Shown here: piece after piece, positions 43,500-53,032 of the stretch
Layout of the letters: each line of letters opens with the position of its first letter
Position numbering within the stretch: position 1 is the stretch's first letter
Assembly (NCBI RefSeq): GCF_000187245.1
Contig: NC_027864.1
Location: forward strand, 620,001-684,000
Direction: 5' to 3'
Source of the DNA: Ogataea parapolymorpha DL-1
Taxonomy: Eukaryota; Ascomycota; Pichiomycetes; Pichiales; Pichiaceae
Length of the DNA stretch: 64,000 nucleotides
Position numbers and translations under genes: made by a program
The notes under the pieces: generated by a model
Seen by the model: the letters and a program-made list of their open reading frames with translations, nothing else
Told to the model about the DNA's origin: nothing
Databases searched by the model: none

Positions 43500-46400
43500 A
43501 TGATCAGAGGCCAACCCACAAAGGGCCATCAGAAAACGGCCTCTCACTCATCAATTGATCTGGCTCGTCAGTATGAGCTCGACATATCCAAAATCAACAA
43601 ATATCTATTTAGGGAGACGGATCAGTCCGGCCACCGGGCTGAGAAGTATCTGGCACACGTTCGTATCATTGAGGACTCGAAGTCTCAGTCTGAACGGCCA
43701 CCCGACAATAGCCCCGCCAGTAATAAGAAGGACCGCATTCTGATATTGTCTGTGAGGTCATCTGGAAGGATTCGTCTGCATAAGGCAAGAGAGAACCCTG
43801 ACTCCAGCGTCCAAATCGGTAGAACCTGGGATTTCGAAGAGCTCACTAAAATTGAGCTCGATCCAGAAATTCCGACAGGCTTTATCTTTGAGATGGGCAA
43901 GAGGTACTACTGGGAAACAAGCTATCCCAAAGAGAGGAGAGTCTGGCTCACCTCTGTGCTTGAACATTATATCAGATACACCGGGGGTAAGAAGCTTCCT
44001 CAGATGGTGAATTGCTCGGTCGACTATTTCCATTTGGAGCCCCTTCTTCAGAAATATTCCCATAAACTTCCCAGTCGCTCTGCAACCGCAGAGAGCTCAA
44101 CTACAATGACCAGTGGAACACGAACAGGGACATCGGCCACCACACCAACTGCCCATAGTTCGCCTGGAACACGTATTGCATCTCCCGTTCCAGTTGCAGG
44201 AGCTGTGTCTCCATCAAGGCCAGGCATCTACAGCAAAGGTGACATGCGCTCAAGAGAGGTTCAACGAACGACTTCCGCTCTGAGGGGTATAGACAAAGAG
44301 CAGGATCGCAAAGAGCAGGATCGTAAAGAACGCGAGAGGCAAGAAAATGAGCGCAAGGAACGCGAGAGAGTTCAAAGGGAGCGCAAAGAACAAGAAATAA
44401 GGGCACAGCAGTTAAGAGACCAGCAGCGAAAGGAACAACAGCGCGAGATGGAACGCGTGGAGGAGGAGAAACGCAAGAAGGAACTTTTAGAGCGACAAAA
44501 GCAAGAGATTGAGCTTCGTGACCGGCAACAACGGGAACAAAGACTGGAGATGGAAAGACTTGAGCAGTCCAGACGAGAGATGGAAAAGATGCAAACCTTG
44601 AATGCTTTGAAAAGTAACAGCGGGTCTATGTCACCAAGATCTGTCAAGTCAATCGAGTTTATAGGACACCGCAAATCTCACCATGAAATTGAGGAATTGA
44701 CACAAGACGACGAGTACGAAGCTGTGTTCGACGACTATGCTGATGACGAACCAGAAACAGCGCCATTAAACTTGAGCACGAACACTTCGTTCCCGGAAAA
44801 GCCAGAAATTTCCATCAATTCACTTAAAGTGCCCTCCCCAGTCCCTCATAATGTTGGGAAGGCCGAGAAATTCGTCCCTGACTTTGATATCTCTGATGAA
44901 GAAGAAGAAAATACAACCATGGATTTGCTGAGGCCTCATGCCAGATCGAGGGCTTTCAGCCGAGTTGACAATAAAAGTCCAAAAGGTGGAGATCTCACTG
45001 AGCTTTTTGATGAGATAGGGTGGGACCCCAAGGTGGACGACTCGAAGTCTCTGCGGAAGAAGCTGCTTAAGGAATTGGAAAGAATACAGTTCAAGAGAAT
45101 CGAATCGCTGACGGATGTCGTAGGCTCTTCGTCAGCAGTCAACCAAGCTATCAATAGGTCGATCAAAGAATGCGAGGCCATTGATCCAATCTTGGCTTTC
45201 TACGGAATCCAACTGGCCTCTTTTCAAGATGAGGTTGATTACATAGAGAAACAGGGAAAAGGCCTTCAAGTTGAGACTACGAATAAAAAGCTTCTTATGA
45301 AAGAGCTCAACGAGATCTTGCATTCTGTGGATATTTCAGACCAAGACCTGAGCCGCTTGCTGAATGAGCGGATTACCATTGGTGAACAAAATGAAAATAT
45401 TGAGGCTGCTTTGGGCAGTTTGTATGCGGCATTGATGAAGATCAGAGGTAACGAATCCGATGATGAAGAAATGGGTCAAATGAGAGCTTTGGAAGAAAAA
45501 AAGTCTAAGTACGAGAAGGCCGCTTCCATGTTTGTCAATGGCTTCAAAAAACAATTAAGTCAGCTGGTCAAGGCATCGGTGACAAGTCTGAATTCAAGAC
45601 TTCAGACGGAAAATTCGTTGGATGCTGTAAATTCTGCTCTCGAACGTAAACTGGCGGAGCTGATGACGTTACAAGGCTTGGTTGCGTTCGTGAAACAGGT
45701 GTCGCCAGATGATTATAAGCAGATGCTTGTTGAGCATAAGGAGGCTTATTCACAGTTCTATATGAATTTTGTTTCGGTCCTTGTTGAGAGAATTGTTTCC
45801 GAAAAGCAAAAAGCCAAGGTTCCACCTTTTTCGTTCAATAGCGAGCCAAAAGATATTATTCTTGAAATATCGAAACGAACTAGGCCAACAACCGAATCCA
45901 AGAAGATGTCTTCGAACACAAAAATCTTGCAGGAGCTTGGGTTGGGCACACCGTCTCAGGAGTCTCTCAGCAGTTCGCCAGAACCGCTGGCAAAACATAC
46001 TTTTGCAACGGCGCTATTAGAGCTATTAAGGCTGTTTTTCAATATGGTTATTACACACCAACGCTTTGTGATTCAGTTCTTTTCGTTGTCGTCGTCCGAA
46101 GAGTACAACTTTGTCAAGATGATTAAAAAGCCACTTGCTCTGCGAGTTGGTGAATTCACCAATTCCAACGTTTCTCAGATGGAAGCAGATCGTGATGTTA
46201 GTGACCAGACATTCAATCTTATGCATATGATCGTTGGAGAATCGATTTACAAGTTGTTCAAGTTTGTGTCGAAAATCGTCAAGGAGGACATGCTGCAGTT
46301 CCCAATCATTTCCTTGTTTGCCGAAAAGCTCATTGCCGATCTTTCGTCGACAGGCCAAGAGTATGTGGTTAACATGCTGAGCCGAATGGACTCAAAGCTA

Positions 46401-47282
46401 GTCCTTATATGGACGAGACACATTGACAACCAGCTGCATATTATGGAAAAAGAGCCGGTCGGGTTCAAAGTTTACAAATTCAGTAAGGCGTTCCCTGAAT
46501 TCTTCCGTCGTGTTGAAGACATGATGGCCTTGAACGGAGCTGCTAATGTCTCGGAATATGCTATTAAGCAGCAGCTAGATAGCGACTACAACAAACTTTG
46601 GGAAGGGCTCAACACTTGCCTTCATAGAAATGCTCAACTCACAGGACAACATGATATTCTTCTTGCTAGAACAGCTAGCGAGAACACTCGGCTGGAACTT
46701 ACTAAAACAGCCCCATCTGCTCTTGAGACTGTAGCAGGCCACCTGGTTCTGCTACTTAACTACAAGTGGCTGAGTGAAGAAGTCAAGAATTTGAGTACTT
46801 TGCCTCCTGCCATTAGGACAAAGATTGAGGAGCTGAAATCGAGCGAGCTTAACGATTTCTGTGACTCTTACGCTAGGACCACTGCGATTGGAGAGCTCGT
46901 GTCGGTGCTAGATGGCATCGATGGGCTGATCAAGTCCCGCACAAATCCATCGCGCACAAACGCGTACTCCACTGCCAATATGAGCAAGCTGCTGAGCAAG
47001 TTCGAATCATCCAAATTGAAGACGTATATCAAGCAGCTATCAACAGAGCTTTCGGCGCAGATCATGGGCAAGATGACGTGTGGAGAGGAAAGCGAGGTCA
47101 GTAAAAAACATGCCCAGGAATTGGAGAAAGACCTTTTCAACAACTGCTTGAACTCACTGAGCATCATTTACAACGTCAGTTTTTCGAAACTGAACCAAGT
47201 CCTCAAAGATTACTACGAGTCGCTTTCTAATCCGGTCGATAAAATCGTTATCAATTATAACTTCAGCAAGGAGTACCTCTGA
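43500..47282 (+). CDS. SEC3: Exocyst subunit Sec3
   Basis: A 1260-residue exocyst component (1336 in Saccharomyces) marking sites of exocytosis. The N-terminal PH-like domain is visible at about residues 75-160 (ILSVRSSGRIRLHKARE, then FEMGKRYYWETSYPKERRVWLTSVL). In yeast it binds PI(4,5)P2 and Rho1/Cdc42. A Ser/Thr/Pro linker is followed by a highly charged Arg/Glu/Gln coiled coil (about 260-365). The Sec3 helical core begins near 510 (FDEIGWDPK, then the heptad-rich VDYIEKQGKGLQVETTNKK), and the C-terminal CorEx rod continues to the end. Start assigned at the first ATG. The gene is followed by MPH1 on the same strand. Confidence 0.95.
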   Translation: MIRGQPTKGHQKTASHSSIDLARQYELDISKINKYLFRETDQSGHRAEKYLAHVRIIEDSKSQSERPPDNSPASNKKDRILILSVRSSGRIRLHKARENPDSSVQIGRTWDFEELTKIELDPEIPTGFIFEMGKRYYWETSYPKERRVWLTSVLEHYIRYTGGKKLPQMVNCSVDYFHLEPLLQKYSHKLPSRSATAESSTTMTSGTRTGTSATTPTAHSSPGTRIASPVPVAGAVSPSRPGIYSKGDMRSREVQRTTSALRGIDKEQDRKEQDRKERERQENERKERERVQRERKEQEIRAQQLRDQQRKEQQREMERVEEEKRKKELLERQKQEIELRDRQQREQRLEMERLEQSRREMEKMQTLNALKSNSGSMSPRSVKSIEFIGHRKSHHEIEELTQDDEYEAVFDDYADDEPETAPLNLSTNTSFPEKPEISINSLKVPSPVPHNVGKAEKFVPDFDISDEEEENTTMDLLRPHARSRAFSRVDNKSPKGGDLTELFDEIGWDPKVDDSKSLRKKLLKELERIQFKRIESLTDVVGSSSAVNQAINRSIKECEAIDPILAFYGIQLASFQDEVDYIEKQGKGLQVETTNKKLLMKELNEILHSVDISDQDLSRLLNERITIGEQNENIEAALGSLYAALMKIRGNESDDEEMGQMRALEEKKSKYEKAASMFVNGFKKQLSQLVKASVTSLNSRLQTENSLDAVNSALERKLAELMTLQGLVAFVKQVSPDDYKQMLVEHKEAYSQFYMNFVSVLVERIVSEKQKAKVPPFSFNSEPKDIILEISKRTRPTTESKKMSSNTKILQELGLGTPSQESLSSSPEPLAKHTFATALLELLRLFFNMVITHQRFVIQFFSLSSSEEYNFVKMIKKPLALRVGEFTNSNVSQMEADRDVSDQTFNLMHMIVGESIYKLFKFVSKIVKEDMLQFPIISLFAEKLIADLSSTGQEYVVNMLSRMDSKLVLIWTRHIDNQLHIMEKEPVGFKVYKFSKAFPEFFRRVEDMMALNGAANVSEYAIKQQLDSDYNKLWEGLNTCLHRNAQLTGQHDILLARTASENTRLELTKTAPSALETVAGHLVLLLNYKWLSEEVKNLSTLPPAIRTKIEELKSSELNDFCDSYARTTAIGELVSVLDGIDGLIKSRTNPSRTNAYSTANMSKLLSKFESSKLKTYIKQLSTELSAQIMGKMTCGEESEVSKKHAQELEKDLFNNCLNSLSIIYNVSFSKLNQVLKDYYESLSNPVDKIVINYNFSKEYL

Positions 47283-47353
47283 AGATCACGGCTGTGCAGA
47301 TAAAAAAATAATATAGAATAATACGCGTTTGCATTAATCTTTATATTTTTGTC

Positions 47354-50300
47354 ATGTCGTCTGACGACGATTTCAGCGATGAGGAAGAAATTGTATTTCT
47401 GAACGAGATCAAACCTCGACGCAACTCGGGCAGCGCGATCAATCGGTTTTCTGAGGTGCGCAAAATAGGACAGCGCACACTGGATGGCGGCGTTCTTGAA
47501 TTCCAGAACGGCAACGGAACCACGATCTATGAAGAGATCCGCGAGAAAAACATTCGTTTCGGACCCACACACCATCCATTGAACTACAGCGCGCTTGAGA
47601 CCTTTGTTTACCCAACCAATTATGAGGTCAGAGACTACCAATTTGAAATTGTTAAACAGGCATTGTACCAGAACTTACTCTGCGTGCTGCCCACGGGTCT
47701 GGGAAAGACGTTCATTGCATCCACGGTAATGCTCAATTTTTTTCGCTGGACGCGTGATGCAAAAGTGATATTCATGGCTCCAACTAGGCCTTTGGTTGCT
47801 CAGCAAATCAAGGCCTGTTATGGTATTACGGGCATTCCAAGTGATCAAACGGCTATTCTTCTTGACAAAACGCGACGGAATCGCGCAGAGATCTGGCGCT
47901 CAAAACGCGTTTTCTTCACGACTCCCCAGGTTGTCGAGAATGACTTGAAGAGCGGTACGCTAAATCCCAAAGACATTGTGCTATTAGTGGTAGACGAAGC
48001 TCATCGATCCAAAGGTGCTTATGCGTATGCAGCGGTTGTGGCATACATGAGGAAGTTCAACACAAGTGTCCGGATTCTGGGTTTGTCTGCTACTCCTGGT
48101 TCTGATGTTGAGTCGATCCAAGGAATTGTTGATAATTTAGTGATATCGCGAATTGAGGTTCGCACTGAAGACAGCCCGGACACTGCTAAATATATGAAGG
48201 GCCGTGACATTCTGAAAATTGACTGCGAAGTCACTGATAGCATTGCATTAATTGTGGAATTGATTTGTGAGGCCATTCTTCCCGTGCTTCGGAAAGCCAA
48301 TGGCAGCGGTATTTACGACATCACGGATCCCTCGAAAATAAACCATTTTCAAGCCATGGAGAAATCTCAAAAGGTAATCAAAAATCCTACGCTGGCAGAG
48401 GGAATCAAATGGACGTACTACTTCCAGCTACAACTACTGGGAACAGTGGGTCAATTGTTGCGTAGGCTCTATGTTTATGGGATACAGACGTTTTACTCGT
48501 ACTTCCTCGACAAATTTACCGAATTCACAACCAAGTACGACAATAAGAAGTCGACCAACAAAATAGCAGCCAGTTTCTACTACCATGCTAGAATCAAGGA
48601 GCTGAAAAATAGGGTCGAGAAGATGATTGTCGAGGATGAGGAGAAGTCTGCAAAAGGCGAGCGCATCAGGGGAATTTTCTCGCACTCGAAAATGCAGCAT
48701 ATGGTGGACGAGCTGGAATCCTTTTTTGATGAGACACAAAACCTCAATTCCAAAGTTATCATTTTTACCGAGCTCCGTGAAAGTGCATTGGATATTGTGA
48801 AATGTCTAGAGTCTGCAAACAGCATCATTCATGCCCGAAATCCCAGCAGGCCTAGAGAGTTGTTTAAACCGCACATTTTCATTGGACAAGCAAAGGAAAA
48901 AGAGAAATTTGACTCGGAATCATTTGTCAAGAAGCATGGACCCAAAGGGCGTGGCAAGAATAAACAATCAGAACCCAGGAAAGAAACCAAGCCTAAGTTT
49001 GAACTGAAACTCCGTCCCAATGACCGTGTTAGAAGCTCTGAGGACGCACAGCTCCGGGGAATGACGCAGAGGGTGCAGAAAGAGCTGATTGCAGAGTTCA
49101 AAAAGGGAGTGTATAACGTGCTGGTTGCGACCTCCATAGGTGAAGAGGGGCTGGATATTGGAGAAGTTGATCTGATTGTGTGTTATGACTCGACGTCTTC
49201 GCCGATTAAGAACATCCAGAGAATGGGAAGAACCGGTAGAAAGCGAGATGGTCGGATTATTTTGCTTCTGTCAAGCAATGAGCGCGATAAGTTTGACAAA
49301 GCCATGGATAATTACAGCTGGATACAGACTCACTTACAAGCAGGGAATAATATTCGCTTCCATCCATCAGACCGTATCGTTCCAAAGGGATGTAATCCTA
49401 GACCAGAGAAGAAACTGATCGACATTCCGAAAGAGAACGAGGAAATAATACAGGAAACAGATGACAGTGATGCATTTTTGCGCCTTGCAACACAGCTCAC
49501 CACCAGAGGGAAGACCAAAAAGGGCAAGAAGGCTGCTGAAAAACGCGACGAGGCGCAACCCTCAATTAAGTCGTTCTTCATTCCAGACGGAGTGGAGACT
49601 GGTTTTCGATCTGCTTCCAAGCTGGTCCGCCAGAGGCAGGAAGAAGAGGTACCAAATGCCAAAAAGAGGCGGCTGTTGGATGACGTTTCGGATTTGGAGG
49701 CATCTGATGACGAAGAGGTGAAATTGAGAGAGCTGTTCAGCTCCTCTAGCAGGGCGAATAGAAGCTCCAGCATTTTGGGGTCCACTATAGGACAGTCTAT
49801 TCTTCTTGCTAGCGAAGAGCCCGAAGAACCAAGATCTGAGGCTGAAAAAGCGACCAAGGAACAGGATGGCGCAACGTCTAAGAGCAACACCATAAAAGAC
49901 TCGATTCTTATTGATTTGGACGACTTTTCAGAGGACGATCTAAGTGCCCTGAAGAGCGACTCGAAAAAACCACGCACGTTTTCCTCCGATGACTGTGAGC
50001 GTTTGGACGACAGTTTCACAGAAGACTCAGATCCTCCAATGACGAAGCACGACGAACGATTAGAGGCACACAAGTTAGATGATGATTCCACAAAGGAAGA
50101 TTACACACGAAACGAAGTTTTGAGCTTGCGGACCCAAATGAAAAACGTGAACTCTTCTCCCCGCCAACTTACTCCCATTTCTGTCCGAGACAAACCAGAC
50201 CAGTCTCCCATTTCGCGGCTTACGCCGATAAATCTATCCAAAGTTCGAAGCCAGACGGCGAAACACACTGTGGATCCAGCTTTCAAGTCAGATTTTGGTC

Positions 50301-50602
50301 CAGAAGACGGCTACATGACGCCTGAGCAAGAACTCGAGTTCTACACGCGATACTTTGTGAAAATTCCTCCCTTGGACTTTAACCGGGTGGACGATCCCAT
50401 TGGCTGCATCAAGAGGGGTGCTCTACGCGGAAACCTGGGGCATTCATCGTCTGCTTCGTCTTTGATTGACGTTGTCACGCTAATGAGCAACAAAAGAAAG
50501 TTGGAATACTTGGATAACGAATTGCGCGACTACCACGAGAAAAATCAGTGGATCAACTTTAACGATCGAACTCTTTTGTCTCAGATTATATATTATGACT
50601 GA
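47354..50602 (+). CDS. MPH1: ATP-dependent 3'-5' DNA helicase Mph1 (FANCM family)
   Basis: A 1082-residue SF2 helicase (993 in Saccharomyces). The Walker A motif PTGLGKT is at 113-119 and the DEAH box at 214-217, after APTRPLVAQQ and before the motif III LSATPG. The helicase C half has ATSIGEEGLDIGEVDLIVCYD and RMGRTGRKRDGRI. The insert between lobes is the FANCM-type helical domain. The C-terminal 400 residues are acidic, Ser-rich and disordered, with several partner-type motifs. Mph1 dissociates D-loops and remodels forks, limiting crossovers. A copy of GGCTGTGCA is 56 bp upstream of the ATG. Confidence 0.96.
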   Translation: MSSDDDFSDEEEIVFLNEIKPRRNSGSAINRFSEVRKIGQRTLDGGVLEFQNGNGTTIYEEIREKNIRFGPTHHPLNYSALETFVYPTNYEVRDYQFEIVKQALYQNLLCVLPTGLGKTFIASTVMLNFFRWTRDAKVIFMAPTRPLVAQQIKACYGITGIPSDQTAILLDKTRRNRAEIWRSKRVFFTTPQVVENDLKSGTLNPKDIVLLVVDEAHRSKGAYAYAAVVAYMRKFNTSVRILGLSATPGSDVESIQGIVDNLVISRIEVRTEDSPDTAKYMKGRDILKIDCEVTDSIALIVELICEAILPVLRKANGSGIYDITDPSKINHFQAMEKSQKVIKNPTLAEGIKWTYYFQLQLLGTVGQLLRRLYVYGIQTFYSYFLDKFTEFTTKYDNKKSTNKIAASFYYHARIKELKNRVEKMIVEDEEKSAKGERIRGIFSHSKMQHMVDELESFFDETQNLNSKVIIFTELRESALDIVKCLESANSIIHARNPSRPRELFKPHIFIGQAKEKEKFDSESFVKKHGPKGRGKNKQSEPRKETKPKFELKLRPNDRVRSSEDAQLRGMTQRVQKELIAEFKKGVYNVLVATSIGEEGLDIGEVDLIVCYDSTSSPIKNIQRMGRTGRKRDGRIILLLSSNERDKFDKAMDNYSWIQTHLQAGNNIRFHPSDRIVPKGCNPRPEKKLIDIPKENEEIIQETDDSDAFLRLATQLTTRGKTKKGKKAAEKRDEAQPSIKSFFIPDGVETGFRSASKLVRQRQEEEVPNAKKRRLLDDVSDLEASDDEEVKLRELFSSSSRANRSSSILGSTIGQSILLASEEPEEPRSEAEKATKEQDGATSKSNTIKDSILIDLDDFSEDDLSALKSDSKKPRTFSSDDCERLDDSFTEDSDPPMTKHDERLEAHKLDDDSTKEDYTRNEVLSLRTQMKNVNSSPRQLTPISVRDKPDQSPISRLTPINLSKVRSQTAKHTVDPAFKSDFGPEDGYMTPEQELEFYTRYFVKIPPLDFNRVDDPIGCIKRGALRGNLGHSSSASSLIDVVTLMSNKRKLEYLDNELRDYHEKNQWINFNDRTLLSQIIYYD

Positions 50603-50659
50603 TCTACGCTAATAAATTAGGCTACCAAAAAAAAAAATCTGGGGTATTTATTTTTAATC

Positions 50660-52323
50660 ATGATTGGAGCAGAACTCATTGCGGAAACGCTCCGGCAATT
50701 AGGAGTGGAGCATGTCTTTGGTATTGTTGGTATTCCAGTGGTTGAGGTAAGGTAGCATGATTTAATTCAACTAACCAGAAGATCGCTGATGCCTGCATTG
50801 AGAAAGGCATTCGGTTCATTCCCTTTAGAAACGAACAGCAAGCCTCTTTAGCAGCTTCAATATACGGCTATTTAACCAACAAGCCGGGGGTCTTACTAAC
50901 TGTTGGAGGGCCAGGGATCGTCAATGCCCTGGCCGGCGTCTACAACGCCAACTCCAACAAATGGCCCCTCATGGTCATGGCCGGGTCAACTAAAATATGC
51001 CTACAAGGAAAAGGCGGATTTCAAGAACTGGATCAGGTCAGTCTAATGAAGCCATGGGCAAAAAGTAGCTTTCGTGCAGTTTTAAGCAGCCAAATACCAC
51101 AGTTCCTCGAGAGGGCATATTGGACTTCTATAGCAGATGTTCCCGGGACGACCTATATCGACTTGCCAGACGACCTTATCAAACAAGAATGCTACGAAGA
51201 TATTCGAGTGATGAAGTTCGATTTTTCATTACTCTCGACTATAACTCCAGAACTAACAAGAATAAAAAGGACCAGTGAACTCCTGAAAGATGCCAGGTTT
51301 CCGCTGCTGATAATTGGGAAGGGAGCAGCAAATGCATCAGAGACACTCAGACAGTTTGTGGGAACTCACCAAATCGCATTCCTTCCCACGCCAATGGGAA
51401 AAGGAATAATTCCGGATGCTTCCGATCGTAATGTTTCTTCTGCAAGGTCACTGGTTTTAAAGCATGCAGACGTGGTGCTAGTAGCAGGGGCCAGATTGAA
51501 CTGGATTCTCCATTTTGGAGAACCTCCTAAATTCAACAAAGATGTCAAAATCGTTCAAATTGACACTGACGCCGGCGAGCTTGCGCGGAACGTGAGCACT
51601 TTAGAGCTGGGAATCCTGGGAGACGTGGGACGCACAATGAGCTCCGTCAGCGACCAATTGAATGGACACCAGTTTCCAGCGCTTCCAAAAATAGTCGTTG
51701 AGCTGATTGAGAAAAGAGAGCAAGCATTGCGACAACAGGAAGAAATTGTAAATGATGATCTTATGCCTAGTCACACTCAAGCACTAGCCGCCATTAGAAA
51801 ACACATACCGGCTGATGCGAACATCGTGGCCGAGGGCGCTCGTACAATGGATCTGTCCCGACAGAGTTTGTATCTATGCGAGCCTCGCCAAAGATTGGAT
51901 GCAGGGACCAATGGCACGATGGGCATTGGTTTGGCATATGCAGTGACAGCGAAACTGACTGAGGAAAATAAGCCGTTGATTGTCATACAAGGAGATTCCG
52001 CCTTTGGATTCTCGGCTATGGAGATCGAGACGCTGGTCCGAGAACGACTTCCCTGTCTGATAATAGTGCTCAATAATTCTGGAATATACAATGGAGTTGA
52101 AAACCCACGTGAGTATATTCCATACACCAAAAAACCACTCCCTTCGACGGCGTTGACTTTTGGAGTTCGGTACGAAAGGATCAGCTGCTCGTTGGGTGGG
52201 ACCGGCTATTTTGTGCAGAAATGCAAGGAGCTGGATGACGTATTGAAAAAAGGGATGGAAGACATGTTGAGCGGAAAAATTGTTTTAATCAACGTGTTGG
52301 TGAAACCACACGCAAAATTATAG
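50660..52323 (+). CDS. PXP1: Peroxisomal thiamine-diphosphate enzyme, Pxp1 (oxalyl-CoA decarboxylase / 2-hydroxyacyl-CoA lyase type), two exons
   Basis: Exon 1 is 50660-50746 and exon 2 most likely 50782-52323, giving 542 residues (560 in Saccharomyces Pxp1/YEL020C). The intron is only 35 nt. Splicing restores [30 protein letters not shown], which aligns with the family without a gap; unspliced, the frame stops at once. The thiamine-diphosphate fold shows RNEQQASLAA (cofactor-activating Glu), GGFQELDQVSLMKP, the NAD-like middle domain RLNWILHFG, and LDAGTNGTMGIGLAYA with QGDSAFGFSAMEIETLVR and NNSGIY binding the diphosphate. The last residues AKL form a PTS1 peroxisomal signal. Likely role: cleavage of 2-hydroxyacyl-CoA or oxalyl-CoA in peroxisomes. 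Confidence 0.92.
50747..50781 (+). other. Ultra-short intron of PXP1 (35 nt, or 32 nt with the nearer acceptor)
   Basis: Donor GTAAGG follows codon 29. The branch sequence AACTAAC is followed by the tandem acceptor CAGAAG, so the intron ends at 50778 (32 nt) or 50781 (35 nt). Homology favours the distal AAG, because the CAG would insert an extra Lys. An in-frame TAG within the intron and a length that is not a multiple of three rule out read-through. Confidence 0.85.
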
Positions 52324-52345
52324 CGGTAAGACTATATTTCTAAAT

Positions 52346-52873
52346 TCAAAAAGTAGCAGTCTCATTCAGTTGGAACGAGTATTCTGGGATCTGCATACCT
52401 TGGGATCCTGTTTTCCCGTTTTTGTCATCCTTTTGGTCAGGCTTCTTCTTTTTGATGTACTTCGACTTCTCCCTCTCTTCCAACGGCGGTAACCTTGGTC
52501 TTCCACGCTTGCGTTTTTCCGAAGGTACATCTGGCTGAGGAGGTGGGAATTTGCGAGGTCGTCCTCGCTTGCGCTTTTCCCCGCCGGTTTCAGGCTTCTC
52601 GCGTTTAATTTCCTCGTCAGCTTTCGGTTCAGGCGTAGAAGACATTGCGGACTCAGGCTTATCAGTTGGTGATGTCTCTCTGCTCTCCGGACTCTTCGAA
52701 AGCGTGTAGGGGAGGAGGTTGGAGGAAGCCGGTCCCGTGTTTTTGGTGACTGGAGGCGGTAGAATATAATGCGGTTTGCTAGTCAATGACAGCGAGGAAA
52801 TCGGAGACGGCACATCCGGAGGAAGACTGAGTACCGGGAGTTTCACAGATGAGCGAGGCGGTTCCGAAAGCAT
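52346..52873 (-). CDS. AT-hook DNA-binding protein, unknown
   Basis: A 175-residue basic protein with two AT-hooks whose GRP cores are at residues 104-106 and 124-126 (KRKRGRPRKF and KRKRGRPRLP). The two units repeat as about 20 residues beginning EKRKRGRPR. The N-terminal half is Pro/Ser-rich with Ser-Pro sites. The tail has a KKKKPDQK stretch and ends in a Gln/Glu/Phe segment. AT-hooks bind the minor groove of AT-rich DNA, and yeast examples belong to chromatin remodelers or are architectural factors. No catalytic domain is present. The ATG at 52873 opens directly next to a very AT-rich spacer. The 22-bp gap to the convergent PXP1 stop is tight. Confidence 0.8.
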   Translation of the reverse strand: MLSEPPRSSVKLPVLSLPPDVPSPISSLSLTSKPHYILPPPVTKNTGPASSNLLPYTLSKSPESRETSPTDKPESAMSSTPEPKADEEIKREKPETGGEKRKRGRPRKFPPPQPDVPSEKRKRGRPRLPPLEEREKSKYIKKKKPDQKDDKNGKTGSQGMQIPEYSFQLNETATF

Positions 52874-53032
52874 GTGGTCAGAGGTTCATAAATTTTCGTG
52901 TACTATAAATTAATTAAATCAGAAAAAAATTCCCAAAAATTCCAATAAATTAATAGAAAATAAAAAAATAAATTAATTCTGATAACACATTGTCGTGTGT
53001 CACACACAGTGCTATTGTATATAGATTTACCT
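52874..53032. promoter_or_regulatory. AT-rich spacer with three copies of ATAAATTAAT
   Basis: This 159-bp spacer upstream of the AT-hook gene contains ATAAATTAAT at 52905, 52945 and 52968, within a stretch that is nearly all A and T. It could be bound by AT-hook proteins or act as a nucleosome-depleted promoter or replication element. Inference. Confidence 0.4.

Noticed and set aside
49330..50091. 253-codon Ser-rich frame antisense to MPH1
   Set aside because: Complement of the acidic Ser-rich tail; such antisense frames arise from biased composition.
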